NCBI GenBank assembly: GCA_903904765.1
Contig: CAIVEA010000494.1
Coordinates: forward strand, 1 to 15,845
Length of the DNA: 15,845 nucleotides
Direction of reading: 5' to 3'
Source of the DNA: an uncultured Chloroflexota bacterium
GTDB lineage: Bacteria > Chloroflexota > Anaerolineae > Aggregatilineales > Phototrophicaceae
Shown here: positions 1-7,103 of the stretch, in pieces
How the letters are laid out: every line of letters starts with the position of its first letter
Position numbering within the stretch: the stretch's first letter is position 1
The notes under the pieces: model-generated
What the model saw: only the letters and a program-made list of their open reading frames with translations
Told to the model about the DNA's origin: nothing
Database searches by the model: none
Position numbers and translations under genes: made by a program

Positions 1-1397
1 CCCATGCCGAGCAACACCACATGGGAGAACGAGCCACCCTTCACGCTCTTTTGCAGCCCCTTCACGCGCTCCAGATCAATCGTCTTTTCGGTCTCCAACC
101 AGCCGAGCCGGTTCTGAATCTTGGCGATGATGGTCGGCTGATCCTTCCACAGTGTCCCCTCATGCGCCCAGATGCGCGCATTGGTATGTTCTGCGTCCAA
201 TTGCTTGAGCATGGCCTGAACCGCTTCGCCGTCCGTCCCCAGCGCGAGGTTCTGCCGCTGGATGACACCGCTTTTCAGGATGTTGCGCTTGGCATCCACC
301 TGCGCCAGCAGTTGCTCGAAGGCTTCTACGAACAGCGTCACACCATCCAACTGTAGCTGCGTGGTAATCTGTTCCATATCCACGCCCACTTCGGCCAGCC
401 GCGCCAGCGTCAGTTCGGCCTTGTCCATCTCAACCTTGAGCGTATCGGCAGCCGTGCCATGATCTTTGAAGGCTTTCAGCGTGGCCGGCGGGACGGTGTT
501 CACCGTGTCCTTACCGATCAGGCTGTCCACATAGATCGTGTCCGGGTAGGCGGGGTTCTTGCTGCCCGTCGAAGCCCACAACGGACGCTGCACCTGTGCG
601 CCGGCTTCGCGCAGCACGGCGAAACGCGGCCCGTAAAACAGTTCGAGGAACCGTTTATAAGCCAACTTGGCATTGGCAATCGCCGCCTTGCCCAGCAGTT
701 CGCGGTTGTTCGCCACGCGCTCGATATCGCGGCCCTGTGCGGCGCGGATGTTGTTCTCCAATACGCGGTCAGCCAGCGTGTCAATGCGGCTAAGGAAGAA
801 ACTAGCCACCGAGGCCACATGGGTGACATCACCACCCGCTGCCTTGCGCCGTTCGAGGCCGCGAATGAACGCTTCCGCCACTTCAATGTAATTCTTGACC
901 GAGAAAATCAGCGTCACATTGACGTTGATCCCGCTGGCAATCGCTTCTTCGATGGCGGGAATGCCTGCCGCCGTCGCCGGAATCTTAATCATCAGGTTCG
1001 GGCGATCAATCAGCTTGAACAGGCGCTTAGCCTCCGCAATCGTGGTGGCCGTGTCGTTGGCGATCAGCGGCGACACTTCGAGGCTGACATAGCCGTTGGC
1101 CTTGTTGGTGCGGTCATAAATCGGACGGAACAAATCCAGCGCGTTCTTGATGTCCTCAACCGCCAGCTTTTCGTAGATGTTGTAGGCATCCAGATCGAGC
1201 ATGTGCAGGATAGCCGCGTCGTAAGTGTCGGAACCGCCAATCGCCTTTTGGAAGATGGCCGGATTCGATGTCACGCCGATCACGCCGTATTCCGCCATGT
1301 ACTTCTGCATTTCGCCGCTTTCAATCGAATCGCGGCTGATGAAGTCGAGCCAAATGCTCTGACCAAACTGTTGAACTTCTACCGGGGGATTGCTCAT
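1..1397 (-). CDS. tal-pgi: Bifunctional transaldolase / glucose-6-phosphate isomerase (N-terminal 465 residues, runs off left edge)
   Basis: Transaldolase moves a dihydroxyacetone unit between sugar phosphates in the non-oxidative pentose phosphate pathway; the fused isomerase would interconvert glucose-6-P and fructose-6-P in the cytoplasm. Reading leftward, residues about 10-365 are a transaldolase barrel: GVTSNPAIFQK (41-51), LEVSP (106-110), and LMIKIPAT with the Schiff-base lysine at K138. The frame continues without a stop through a helical linker, then enters isomerase-like sequence (IWAHEGTLWKD at 409-419) and reaches HVVLLGMG at the edge, the start of the GMGGSS-type sugar-phosphate loop of phosphoglucose isomerases. 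A stand-alone transaldolase would have ended near residue 370, so the fusion reading is well supported although most of the isomerase is outside the window. ATG at 1397 is preceded by AGAGGAG with a 6-nt spacer. Downstream of transketolase on the same strand, with a 215-bp gap and its own possible promoter. Confidence 0.93.
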   Translation of the reverse strand, partial: MSNPPVEVQQFGQSIWLDFISRDSIESGEMQKYMAEYGVIGVTSNPAIFQKAIGGSDTYDAAILHMLDLDAYNIYEKLAVEDIKNALDLFRPIYDRTNKANGYVSLEVSPLIANDTATTIAEAKRLFKLIDRPNLMIKIPATAAGIPAIEEAIASGINVNVTLIFSVKNYIEVAEAFIRGLERRKAAGGDVTHVASVASFFLSRIDTLADRVLENNIRAAQGRDIERVANNRELLGKAAIANAKLAYKRFLELFYGPRFAVLREAGAQVQRPLWASTGSKNPAYPDTIYVDSLIGKDTVNTVPPATLKAFKDHGTAADTLKVEMDKAELTLARLAEVGVDMEQITTQLQLDGVTLFVEAFEQLLAQVDAKRNILKSGVIQRQNLALGTDGEAVQAMLKQLDAEHTNARIWAHEGTLWKDQPTIIAKIQNRLGWLETEKTIDLERVKGLQKSVKGGSFSHVVLLGM

Positions 1398-1470
1398 GCT
1401 CTGCTCCTCTGCTCTGCTGGTGGTGCGCTTGGGGCGCGTGACGAAGCGCGGTAAGACAGTAGTGCTTTTT

Positions 1471-1498
1471 AGTATACACGCATTCGGGCGGCTCTCGA
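1471..1498 (-). promoter_or_regulatory. Candidate promoter for tal-pgi
   Basis: On the minus strand a TATACT hexamer (1476-1471) follows TTCGAG (1498-1493) with a 17-bp spacer. The -10 is good and the -35 poor (only the first two bases match TTGACA). It would give a leader of roughly 65-70 nt before the ATG at 1397. Its presence suggests tal-pgi can be transcribed independently of transketolase. Confidence 0.4.
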
Positions 1499-1549
1499 AC
1501 AATTCATCCGCCCGATTCGGATGTATTCGGGACTTCAGACCGTAACCCT

Positions 1550-1585
1550 CATCCCCTGTCCGTCACTAGATAGGAACAGGGGATG
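1550..1585. repeat. 10-bp perfect inverted repeat between tkt and tal-pgi
   Basis: CATCCCCTGT (1550-1559) pairs with ACAGGGGATG (1576-1585) around a 16-nt loop. It lies 28 bp past the transketolase stop, where a terminator would be expected, but there is no T-run on the minus-strand side. It is either an imperfect terminator or mRNA-end hairpin, or a decayed relative of the CCCCTCTCC palindromes elsewhere in the window. Confidence 0.5.
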
Positions 1586-1612
1586 ACAGCGATAACAGTT
1601 GAAGGCAACAGC

Positions 1613-3601
1613 TTATTTCAGCAGCCCGCGAGCAGCCTTCAACACGGCTTCGGTGGTGATGCCGAACTCGGCATACAGTTTCTCGTAGGGGGCGCTGGCT
1701 CCGAAGCGGTTCAGGCCGATCATCACGCCGTTGAAGCCGACATAACGATCCCAACCAAACGTCACACCCGCTTCGATGCTCACGCGGCGCGTAACCTGCG
1801 CGGGCAGTACGCTCTCGCGGTACGAGGCCGGTTGTTCTTCAAACAGGTTGAAGGACGGCATCGAAACAAGGCGCACCTTCACGCCTTCGGCGCTCAGTGT
1901 CTTATAGGCTTCGTGCGCCAGATGCACTTCACTGCCACGCCCGATGAGGATGATGTCCGGCGTGCCTTCGCAGTCCGCCAGCACATAGCCGCCCCGCGCC
2001 ACGCCGTGCCGGATAAGGTCGCCCTGCAACACGGGTAAATCCTGCCGCGTGAACACCAGCGCCACCGGATTCGGCAGCGTCATCGCCACGCGCCACGCCG
2101 CCGCCGTTTCGTTGGCATCGGCGGGGCGAATAGTGGTCAGGCCGGGGATGCACGACAGGGCGGCGGTGTGTTCGACGGGCTGATGGGTGGGGCCGTCTTC
2201 ACCGAGGCCGATACTGTCATGCGTGAACACGAACACCGCAGGCTGGTGCATGAGCGCCGCCAGACGCATGCTGGGGCGCATGTAATCGCTGAAGGTGTAG
2301 AAAGTGGCGGAGTAGGGTTTGACAATGCCGCCGTGCAGCGCCAGACCGGTCACAATCGCGCCCATCGCATGTTCACGCACGCCGAAGCGCAGGTTACGTG
2401 CCGCCGCTTTGCCCTTGCCGGTGTTGCCCGCACCCTTGATGAGCGTCTTGGTACTGCCTGCGAGGTCGGCATCGCCACCGATCATGGTCGGGATGTGCTT
2501 GGCAATTGCGTTCAGCACATCGCCGGAAACGTTGCGGGTGGCGAGGTTCTTGCCGGGGGCGAAAGTGGGGATGTCCGCATCCCAACCCATAGGCAGGCGA
2601 CCACTCATGGCTGAGTCCCAGTCGTTCGCCAGATCGGGGAAGGCGGCACGCCACGCATTGAACGCGCTCGTCCACGACGATTCCAGCGCCGCGCCCTTGT
2701 CCACCGCCCCACGCCAGTGTTCCAGCGCGTCGCCGGGAACGTAGAAGTCCTCCTGCGGCCAGCCGAAGAAGTCCTTCACCAGCTTGATTTCGTCTTTGCC
2801 CAACGGCGAACCGTGCGCCTTGCTCGTCCCCTGCTTATTCGGGCTGCCGTAGCCGATGATCGTCCGTACCAGAATCAGGGTGGGGCCGGTGGTGCTGGCT
2901 TTGGCGGTCTGAATGGCGCTGTCCAGCGCGACCACATCGTTACCATCTTCCACGCGGATGGTATTCCAGCCGTAAGCGCGGAAGCGGGCGGCCACATCTT
3001 CGGTGAAGGTCATTTCGGCTTCGCCGTCCAGCGTGATCTTGTTGTCATCATACAGCCAGACCAGCTTGTTCAGCCCCCACGTTCCCGCCAGCGACGCAGC
3101 TTCGATGCACACGCCTTCCATCATGTCGCCATCACCCACCAGCGCAAAGGTGTGGTGGTTGACCACTTCATGACCGGGGCGGTTGAAATACGAAGCGAGG
3201 AACGCTTCTGCCACCGCCATACCCACCGAGTTGGCCGCGCCCTGTCCCAGCGGGCCGGTGGTGGTTTCCACGCCAGCGGTTTCGCCGTATTCGGGATGAC
3301 CGGGAGTTTTGCTGCCCCACTGCCGGAAGTTCTTCAGATCATCCAGCGAGACATCGTAGCCGCTGAGATGCAGCAGCGAGTAAATCAACATCGAGCCATG
3401 TCCCGCGCTCAACACAAAACGATCGCGGTTCGCCCACGACGGATTGCGCGGATTGTGGCGCAGGTGGTTGTGCCACAGCGCATAAGCCATCGGCGCAGTT
3501 CCCATCGGCAGACCGGGATGACCGCTGTCGGCTTTTTGAATGGCATCAATGGATAACATGCGAATGGTATTGATGGCGAGGGACTGCAAATCGGGAGTCA
3601 C
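1613..3601 (-). CDS. tkt: Transketolase
   Basis: Thiamine-diphosphate enzyme that transfers two-carbon ketol units between pentose and triose/tetrose phosphates (non-oxidative pentose phosphate or reductive pentose cycle), cytoplasmic. The 662-residue length is normal for the family and all landmarks are present: SGHPGLPMG (26-34), the GHGS phosphate loop (67-70), GPLGQG (116-121), the Mg/ThDP motif starting GDGD (156-159) and ending DDNKIT (185-190), H263 in the KAHGSPLG loop, FGVREHAMG (406-414) with the cofactor-activating glutamate E410, and [18 protein letters not shown] (461-478). Start is GTG at 3601, preceded by AAGGAG with a 7-nt spacer; the TAA stop is at 1615-1613. A TATAAT promoter and a perfect inverted repeat lie just upstream. 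It neighbours the transaldolase/isomerase fusion, consistent with pathway grouping. Identification is very secure. Confidence 0.98.
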   Translation of the reverse strand: MTPDLQSLAINTIRMLSIDAIQKADSGHPGLPMGTAPMAYALWHNHLRHNPRNPSWANRDRFVLSAGHGSMLIYSLLHLSGYDVSLDDLKNFRQWGSKTPGHPEYGETAGVETTTGPLGQGAANSVGMAVAEAFLASYFNRPGHEVVNHHTFALVGDGDMMEGVCIEAASLAGTWGLNKLVWLYDDNKITLDGEAEMTFTEDVAARFRAYGWNTIRVEDGNDVVALDSAIQTAKASTTGPTLILVRTIIGYGSPNKQGTSKAHGSPLGKDEIKLVKDFFGWPQEDFYVPGDALEHWRGAVDKGAALESSWTSAFNAWRAAFPDLANDWDSAMSGRLPMGWDADIPTFAPGKNLATRNVSGDVLNAIAKHIPTMIGGDADLAGSTKTLIKGAGNTGKGKAAARNLRFGVREHAMGAIVTGLALHGGIVKPYSATFYTFSDYMRPSMRLAALMHQPAVFVFTHDSIGLGEDGPTHQPVEHTAALSCIPGLTTIRPADANETAAAWRVAMTLPNPVALVFTRQDLPVLQGDLIRHGVARGGYVLADCEGTPDIILIGRGSEVHLAHEAYKTLSAEGVKVRLVSMPSFNLFEEQPASYRESVLPAQVTRRVSIEAGVTFGWDRYVGFNGVMIGLNRFGASAPYEKLYAEFGITTEAVLKAARGLLK

Positions 3602-3619
3602 GGGGATTCTCCTTTTCGT

Positions 3620-3678
3620 TGTTTTTCACATCGAAAGCAATTATAGCTGAATCACTGCAAATCGGCATGTGAAAAACA
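3620..3678. promoter_or_regulatory. Perfect 12-bp inverted repeat flanking the tkt promoter (putative paired operator)
   Basis: TGTTTTTCACAT (3620-3631) and ATGTGAAAAACA (3667-3678) are exact reverse complements separated by 35 bp; the arm centres are 47 bp apart. The tkt TATAAT sits between them. One arm would lie just after the transcription start and the other just upstream of the -35 position, a geometry used by looping or bivalent regulators. The arms are AT-rich in a GC-rich genome. The regulator is unknown. Confidence 0.55.
3640..3645 (-). promoter_or_regulatory. -10 element of the tkt promoter
   Basis: Perfect TATAAT on the minus strand (3645-3640), about 40 nt before the GTG start, predicting a leader of about 30 nt. 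The hexamer 17 bp upstream (ATGCCG) is a very poor -35, so the promoter probably needs an activator or is weak. It lies between the arms of the inverted repeat at 3620-3678. Confidence 0.6.
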
Positions 3679-3758
3679 TCACATCCCGATGAATTCGTAT
3701 CACAAACGGACGCGCTCGTATCGCCGCAACGCGCCAGCAGAGTCAACTATGACACCCG

Positions 3759-3980
3759 TCACAACTCGCTGCAATCCCACACGAATCCACAACGTTCGCA
3801 GCGCACTTTGCAGGCGCGGCGCACCGTTGGCGCGTTGCAAGCCGGACAGACCGTCGCCAGCGTGTAATTGGGCAGCGGCAGCAGCGCCCGTTCCGCATCC
3901 GACACAGCGGGCAGGGACGGCTGCGCTTCTACCGCTGGTTCGCGGCGCGGTTGATCGGTCACACGCTTCGCGCTTTCCAC
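3759..3980 (-). CDS. Small zinc-ribbon protein, function unknown
   Basis: A 73-residue protein with a disordered Pro/Glu-rich first half (1-40) and a compact Cys-rich C-terminus: CPAC (45-48), C57, C61, C64 as CERCG, and C70 near the end. Two Cys pairs of this kind are the usual signature of a treble-clef or zinc-ribbon fold binding one Zn; the partner (nucleic acid or protein) cannot be told. It overlaps the end of the upstream SDR gene, so the two are almost certainly co-translated. The open frame allows GTG at 3980, used here, giving a 22-bp overlap. An in-frame GTG at 3962 forms a GTGA stop/start overlap with the SDR stop and is an attractive alternative giving 67 residues. Neither has a strong ribosome site. 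It may be a tiny house-keeping ribbon unrelated to the SDR's chemistry. Confidence 0.72.
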   Translation of the reverse strand: MESAKRVTDQPRREPAVEAQPSLPAVSDAERALLPLPNYTLATVCPACNAPTVRRACKVRCERCGFVWDCSEL

Positions 3981-4960
3981 GCCGCCAGCAGCGCCGCCTC
4001 GCGTTCCTGCATCATGCCAGCACGGGGACGATCCCCCTCAGCGACGGGCGGGCGCGTGGCGTTCCAGCGCAGCGTGTCTGCCACCGTATCTGCCAGCGGG
4101 CGATAGGTGATGCCCGTCGCCAGCACCTTGCTCAGGTTGACCATTTGCAGCGCGTTATATGCGCCGGGAATCCACAGCGGAAGTTCGCTGAAGGGCGCAA
4201 CATCGTTTTGTACCAGAAAATCGTCATCCACCCATGTCACGCGCATATCGCTGCCCGAAACCTGCTGGCACACCTCGATCAGTTTGCCCAGCGTCATGGT
4301 CTGGGCGGGGCCGGTCACGTTATACAACCCCGCATGACGCGCTTCGGTCATCTTCAGCGTCCACGCCGACAGGTCGCGCACATCAATGAACTGCGTGGGC
4401 TGTTCCGGCTTGCCCGGCGCGAGGATTTCGCCGCCCATCGCCACGCGCACCGGCCAGTAAGTGAAGCGGTCTGTCGGGTCATTCGGCCCCACGATCAGGC
4501 CGGAACGCACATGCAGCACCCGTCCGGGCAACGCCGCATCTACCGCCTGCTCGCACAGCACCTTCAAACCGCCGTAGGTTTCGCCCGTGACGGTTTCCAC
4601 TGTCGGGTCAGACAGGGCGATCACCGGGGCACTTTCGTCCGCGCCGGGGGCAATCGGTTCAGCATAGACCGAAATGGTGGAGATAAAGGTATAGTGTTCC
4701 ACTGCGTCTTTCAGCAGTTCCGCCGAATCGCGCACGAGGCGCGGCACATAGCCGCAAGTGTCAATCACCGCATCCCACGAACGCCCGCGCAGCGCGTTCA
4801 GGTTGCCATCCCGATCACCGACCAGATGCTCGGCCTGCGGGAACAGGTCGGGGTTGGTTTGTCCCCGGTTAAACAGGGTAACGGCATGTCCGGCTTCCAG
4901 TGCCAGATTAGCCAGATGCCGTCCCAGAAAGCTCGTACCGCCCAGAATCAAGAGTTTCAT
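3959..4960 (-). CDS. NAD(P)-dependent epimerase/dehydratase-family protein (extended/atypical SDR)
   Basis: A 333-residue Rossmann-fold oxidoreductase-family protein. The N-terminus carries the nucleotide-binding GGTSFLG (7-13), followed by LFNRG (29-33), typical of NADP-preferring SDRs, then GDRDG (48-52), VIDTCGYVP (65-73), FISTISVY (92-99) and the active-site YGGLK pair Y129/K133. The C-terminal third (IDVRDLSAW, YNVTG) is the substrate domain of extended SDRs. Family members act on nucleotide sugars, or as atypical reductases and RNA-associated proteins; the substrate cannot be assigned. ATG at 4960 follows GAGG with a short spacer; a TATAAT lies about 36 bp upstream. It is divergently transcribed from the surface hydrolase cluster. 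A role in making a sugar nucleotide for that cluster is possible, but only from proximity. Confidence 0.88.
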   Translation of the reverse strand: MKLLILGGTSFLGRHLANLALEAGHAVTLFNRGQTNPDLFPQAEHLVGDRDGNLNALRGRSWDAVIDTCGYVPRLVRDSAELLKDAVEHYTFISTISVYAEPIAPGADESAPVIALSDPTVETVTGETYGGLKVLCEQAVDAALPGRVLHVRSGLIVGPNDPTDRFTYWPVRVAMGGEILAPGKPEQPTQFIDVRDLSAWTLKMTEARHAGLYNVTGPAQTMTLGKLIEVCQQVSGSDMRVTWVDDDFLVQNDVAPFSELPLWIPGAYNALQMVNLSKVLATGITYRPLADTVADTLRWNATRPPVAEGDRPRAGMMQEREAALLAAWKARSV

Positions 4961-4995
4961 AGCCGCCTCGTTTGTGCCGCGCTCAAGAAACGGTG

Positions 4996-5001
4996 ATTAT
5001 A
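4996..5001 (-). promoter_or_regulatory. -10 element for the SDR / zinc-ribbon pair
   Basis: TATAAT on the minus strand (5001-4996), 36 bp before the SDR ATG. No convincing -35 at 16-18 bp. An imperfect palindrome AGAAC-N6-GTTCT (5035-5050) lies just upstream and could be an operator half-site pair, but that is weak. Confidence 0.5.
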
Positions 5002-5091
5002 CCCACACCGCGTCACTTCTGCCCCCTACCTTTTAGAACTAAAGTGTTCTTTCGTAGGGACGTGCAACGGCATGTTCACCGTACACTGACA

Positions 5092-5109
5092 GACAGCACA
5101 AGTGCTGTC
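5092..5109. repeat. 18-bp palindrome in the divergent intergenic region
   Basis: GACAGCAC-AA-GTGCTGTC, eight perfect pairs around a two-base centre. A wider AGGGAC (5056-5061) / GTCCCT (5107-5112) pairing encloses it, so the whole 5056-5112 block may be a decayed mobile palindromic element or an operator. Confidence 0.45.
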
Positions 5110-5135
5110 CCTCCGAATTCCCTCCTTTGTCTTAG

Positions 5136-5171
5136 CCCCTTCGCCATGAGGGAAAGAGAGGGGAATAAGGG
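5136..5171 (-). repeat. Degenerate copy of the CCCCTCTCC intergenic repeat
   Basis: Read on the minus strand it begins CCCTTATTCCCCTCTC, matching the left arm of the intact copy at 10030-10057 plus its CTTAT prefix with one extra T. The right arm has decayed to GGCGAAGGGG. Only CCCTT/AAGGG (5137-5141, 5167-5171) still pairs as an outer stem. Confidence 0.45.
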
Positions 5172-5204
5172 TCGCTCAAACGCGCCCCTGCATACCTTCC
5201 TTAT

Positions 5205-5233
5205 TTGCAATCGAATCTTTCGTTTGCTACAAT
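5205..5233 (+). promoter_or_regulatory. Sigma70-type promoter of the surface glycosidase cluster
   Basis: TTGCAA (5205-5210), a 17-bp spacer, then TACAAT (5228-5233) with a TG extended -10 at 5225-5226. This is the best-formed promoter in the window. It predicts a start near 5240 and a leader of about 100 nt before the ATG at 5341. The 12-nt core TGCTACAATGCC recurs before the last gene. Confidence 0.65.
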
Positions 5234-5340
5234 GCCGCGCAATTGGGCAGACAGATATACGGGGGCGCAGGGCGGAACGGTGGATTGCGTTCTGTCGTGC
5301 GCCGCTGTCTTGTTTATTTCAGATGCAGAGGTGTGTTCGG

Positions 5341-7020
5341 ATGCGAAAAGTTCTTCTGGTCGGGTTGCTGCTACTCTCTTTCCTCACAACTTCCATTCAA
5401 CTGATCGTGGCTCAAGATCAAGGGCTACTCACCACATTTACACAGTCTGCCCGCATTCGCTCCGGTCCCGGCACGGACTGGCGTTTGCTCGGCACAATTG
5501 AAGTTGGAACACCCATCCGGTTGGATGGGCAAGCGCCGGGTGGCGGCTGGTCACGTGGCATCCTCAGCGATAACCGTGTGGTGTGGGTGGTCAATAGTGC
5601 GCTGGCAGCTTCGGAAGATCAGCTCGCCGCGCTGCCGAAGGTGTGGATTGATACCCCCTTCACACTACCCCCGCCGGAAGGTGGTGCGCCCGCGCCAGCT
5701 GCCAACAGCCCCGCGCCCACCGCCGAAGCGGTCAGCGCCGCGCCAGAACAGGCCGCTGCCAGCACCGCCGGCCTCGTTGAAGGGCTGGAAGTGAAAGCCG
5801 GCAGCAGCATCCGTTTGCGCGATAACCCGGATGGTGCGCCGATTGGCAGCATCAGCGCCGGAGCAAAAGTGGTGCTGGATGGTCGCAACGCTGAACAGTC
5901 ATGGGTGCGCGGGACGATTTCCGGCGGCGCGAAAGGCTGGATGGCGGCGCGTTATCTGGTGATTACCCCCGAACAGGTAGCGAGTCTGCCTGTGGTACAG
6001 GGCGGCGCAAGCACCGCGCCCGCCGCAGCACCCGCCGATGCGGGTACAGATGCCGCAGCCGCAGCGCCCATCGTGCCGGTAGTCAGCACCGCCCCCGTGC
6101 GCGGCTTCGGCTATGGCGGGCATGTCGCCAGCCTCAGCCAGCGCACCGTCAGCGCCATGCAACTGGCGGGCATGACATGGGTCAAGCGGCAGGTGCGCTA
6201 TCAGGCGGGGCAGCCTGCGGGCGATGTGGCCGGCCTCATCAACGAAGCGCACGGGTTGGGCTTCCACATCCTGCTCGGCATTGTGGGGTCGCCCGGTCAG
6301 ATCAATGATGGCGGCTATTTTGAACAGTACGCCAGTTTCGTCGCAGGCGCGGCAGCGCTGGGCGCGGATGCCATCGAAATTTGGAACGAACCGAACATTG
6401 ACCGCGAATGGCCGGGCGGTCAGATTGACCCCGCCCGCTATACGCAGCTTTTGCGGCAGGCGTATCAGGCCATCAAGGGCGCGAACCCGAATACACTGGT
6501 CATCAGCGGCGCACCTGCCCCCACCGGATTCTTCGGGGGATGCAGCGCCGCCGGATGCGACGACAACGCTTTCCTCGCTGGGATGGCGGCAGCGGGCGCG
6601 GCCAGCGTCATGGACTGTGTGGGGCTGCACTATAACGAAGGCGTGGTCAGCCCGGATGCCACCAGCGGCGATCCGCGTGGCAACAGCGGCTACTACACCC
6701 GCTACTACTGGGGCATGGTCAACACCTATTCACGGGCGTTCGGCGGCGCACGTCCGCTGTGCTTCACCGAGTTCGGCTACCTGACCCCGCAGGGCTTCCC
6801 GCCGCTGCCGGGCGCGTTCGGCTGGGCGGAAAATGTGACGGTGGCGCAGCAGGCCGCGTGGCTGGATCGGGCGGCAGCACTGTCACGCGGCAGCGGCAAG
6901 GTGCGCTTGATGATCGTCTGGAATGTGGATTTCACCGACTATGGTGCTGACCCGATGGCGGGTTACGCCATTATCCGACCGGACGGCTCATGTCCGGCAT
7001 GCGAGGCGCTGGGGAGCTAA
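5341..7020 (+). CDS. Secreted SH3b-SH3b-glycoside hydrolase (clan-A TIM barrel), hydrolase 1
   Basis: A 559-residue extracytoplasmic protein. Residues 1-25 form a signal peptide (short basic start, Leu-rich core, probable cleavage near VAQ-DQG). Two SH3b-like modules follow (about 29-100, with ARIRSGPG; about 146-215, with IRLRDNPDGAP), separated by Ala/Pro linkers; such modules often bind wall or surface glycan. Residues about 254-559 are a clan-A barrel: IWNEPN gives the acid/base E350, CFTEFGY gives the nucleophile E477, and LHYNEG (429-434) and MIVWNVDF (524-531) are barrel strands. Substrate unknown; GH5/GH39/PslG-like endo-hydrolases are the nearest architectures recognised. ATG at 5341 is chosen because AGAGG lies 9 nt upstream and the signal peptide begins there. 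The C-terminus ends in a CPAC motif shared with hydrolase 2, its closest paralogue, which follows after 83 bp. Confidence 0.87.
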   Translation: MRKVLLVGLLLLSFLTTSIQLIVAQDQGLLTTFTQSARIRSGPGTDWRLLGTIEVGTPIRLDGQAPGGGWSRGILSDNRVVWVVNSALAASEDQLAALPKVWIDTPFTLPPPEGGAPAPAANSPAPTAEAVSAAPEQAAASTAGLVEGLEVKAGSSIRLRDNPDGAPIGSISAGAKVVLDGRNAEQSWVRGTISGGAKGWMAARYLVITPEQVASLPVVQGGASTAPAAAPADAGTDAAAAAPIVPVVSTAPVRGFGYGGHVASLSQRTVSAMQLAGMTWVKRQVRYQAGQPAGDVAGLINEAHGLGFHILLGIVGSPGQINDGGYFEQYASFVAGAAALGADAIEIWNEPNIDREWPGGQIDPARYTQLLRQAYQAIKGANPNTLVISGAPAPTGFFGGCSAAGCDDNAFLAGMAAAGAASVMDCVGLHYNEGVVSPDATSGDPRGNSGYYTRYYWGMVNTYSRAFGGARPLCFTEFGYLTPQGFPPLPGAFGWAENVTVAQQAAWLDRAAALSRGSGKVRLMIVWNVDFTDYGADPMAGYAIIRPDGSCPACEALGS

Positions 7021-7037
7021 CCCCTCGCCTGAGTTCA

Positions 7038-7073
7038 GGCCTGCCGCATGCACCCATCGGTCAACGGCAGGCC
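7038..7073 (+). promoter_or_regulatory. Hairpin between hydrolases 1 and 2
   Basis: GGCCTGCCG (7038-7046) pairs perfectly with CGGCAGGCC (7065-7073) around an 18-nt loop. No T-run follows, so it is probably not an intrinsic terminator. It may protect the 3' end of the first cistron or tune expression of the second, whose AAGGAA ribosome site starts 20 nt later. Confidence 0.5.
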
Positions 7074-7103
7074 GTCCTGTAGGGATAGACAGAAGGAAAC
7101 GGA

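Larger units (their letters stand above)
4961..5340. other. 380-bp divergent intergenic region
   Basis: No supported gene lies here. The plus-strand reading frame of the downstream hydrolase stays open leftward to 4972, but that stretch is low-complexity, bears no resemblance to the protein and precedes a clear signal peptide. It holds the SDR promoter, an 18-bp perfect palindrome, a degenerate copy of the dispersed repeat, the plus-strand promoter at 5205-5233, and a leader of about 100 nt with a weak possible hairpin (GGCGCA 5264-5269 with TGCGCC 5298-5303). Confidence 0.7.

Noticed and set aside
459..1454. Long plus-strand open frame opposite the transaldolase
   Set aside because: It is antisense to a well-conserved coding sequence, its translation is Arg/His/Gln-rich with no family resemblance, and it is explained by GC-rich codon structure.
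3689..4996. 435-codon plus-strand open frame across the zinc ribbon and SDR
   Set aside because: Shadow of the minus-strand SDR, whose Rossmann motifs are unmistakable; the antisense translation is low-complexity.
5035..5050. LexA-like box AGAAC-N6-GTTCT
   Set aside because: The Gram-positive type LexA box has GAAC-N4-GTTC; the N6 spacing does not match, and the arms are short enough to arise by chance.
4972..5340. Upstream extension of the hydrolase 1 frame by 123 codons
   Set aside because: It would place a promoter and repeats inside the coding region and bury a clear N-terminal signal peptide at 5341.
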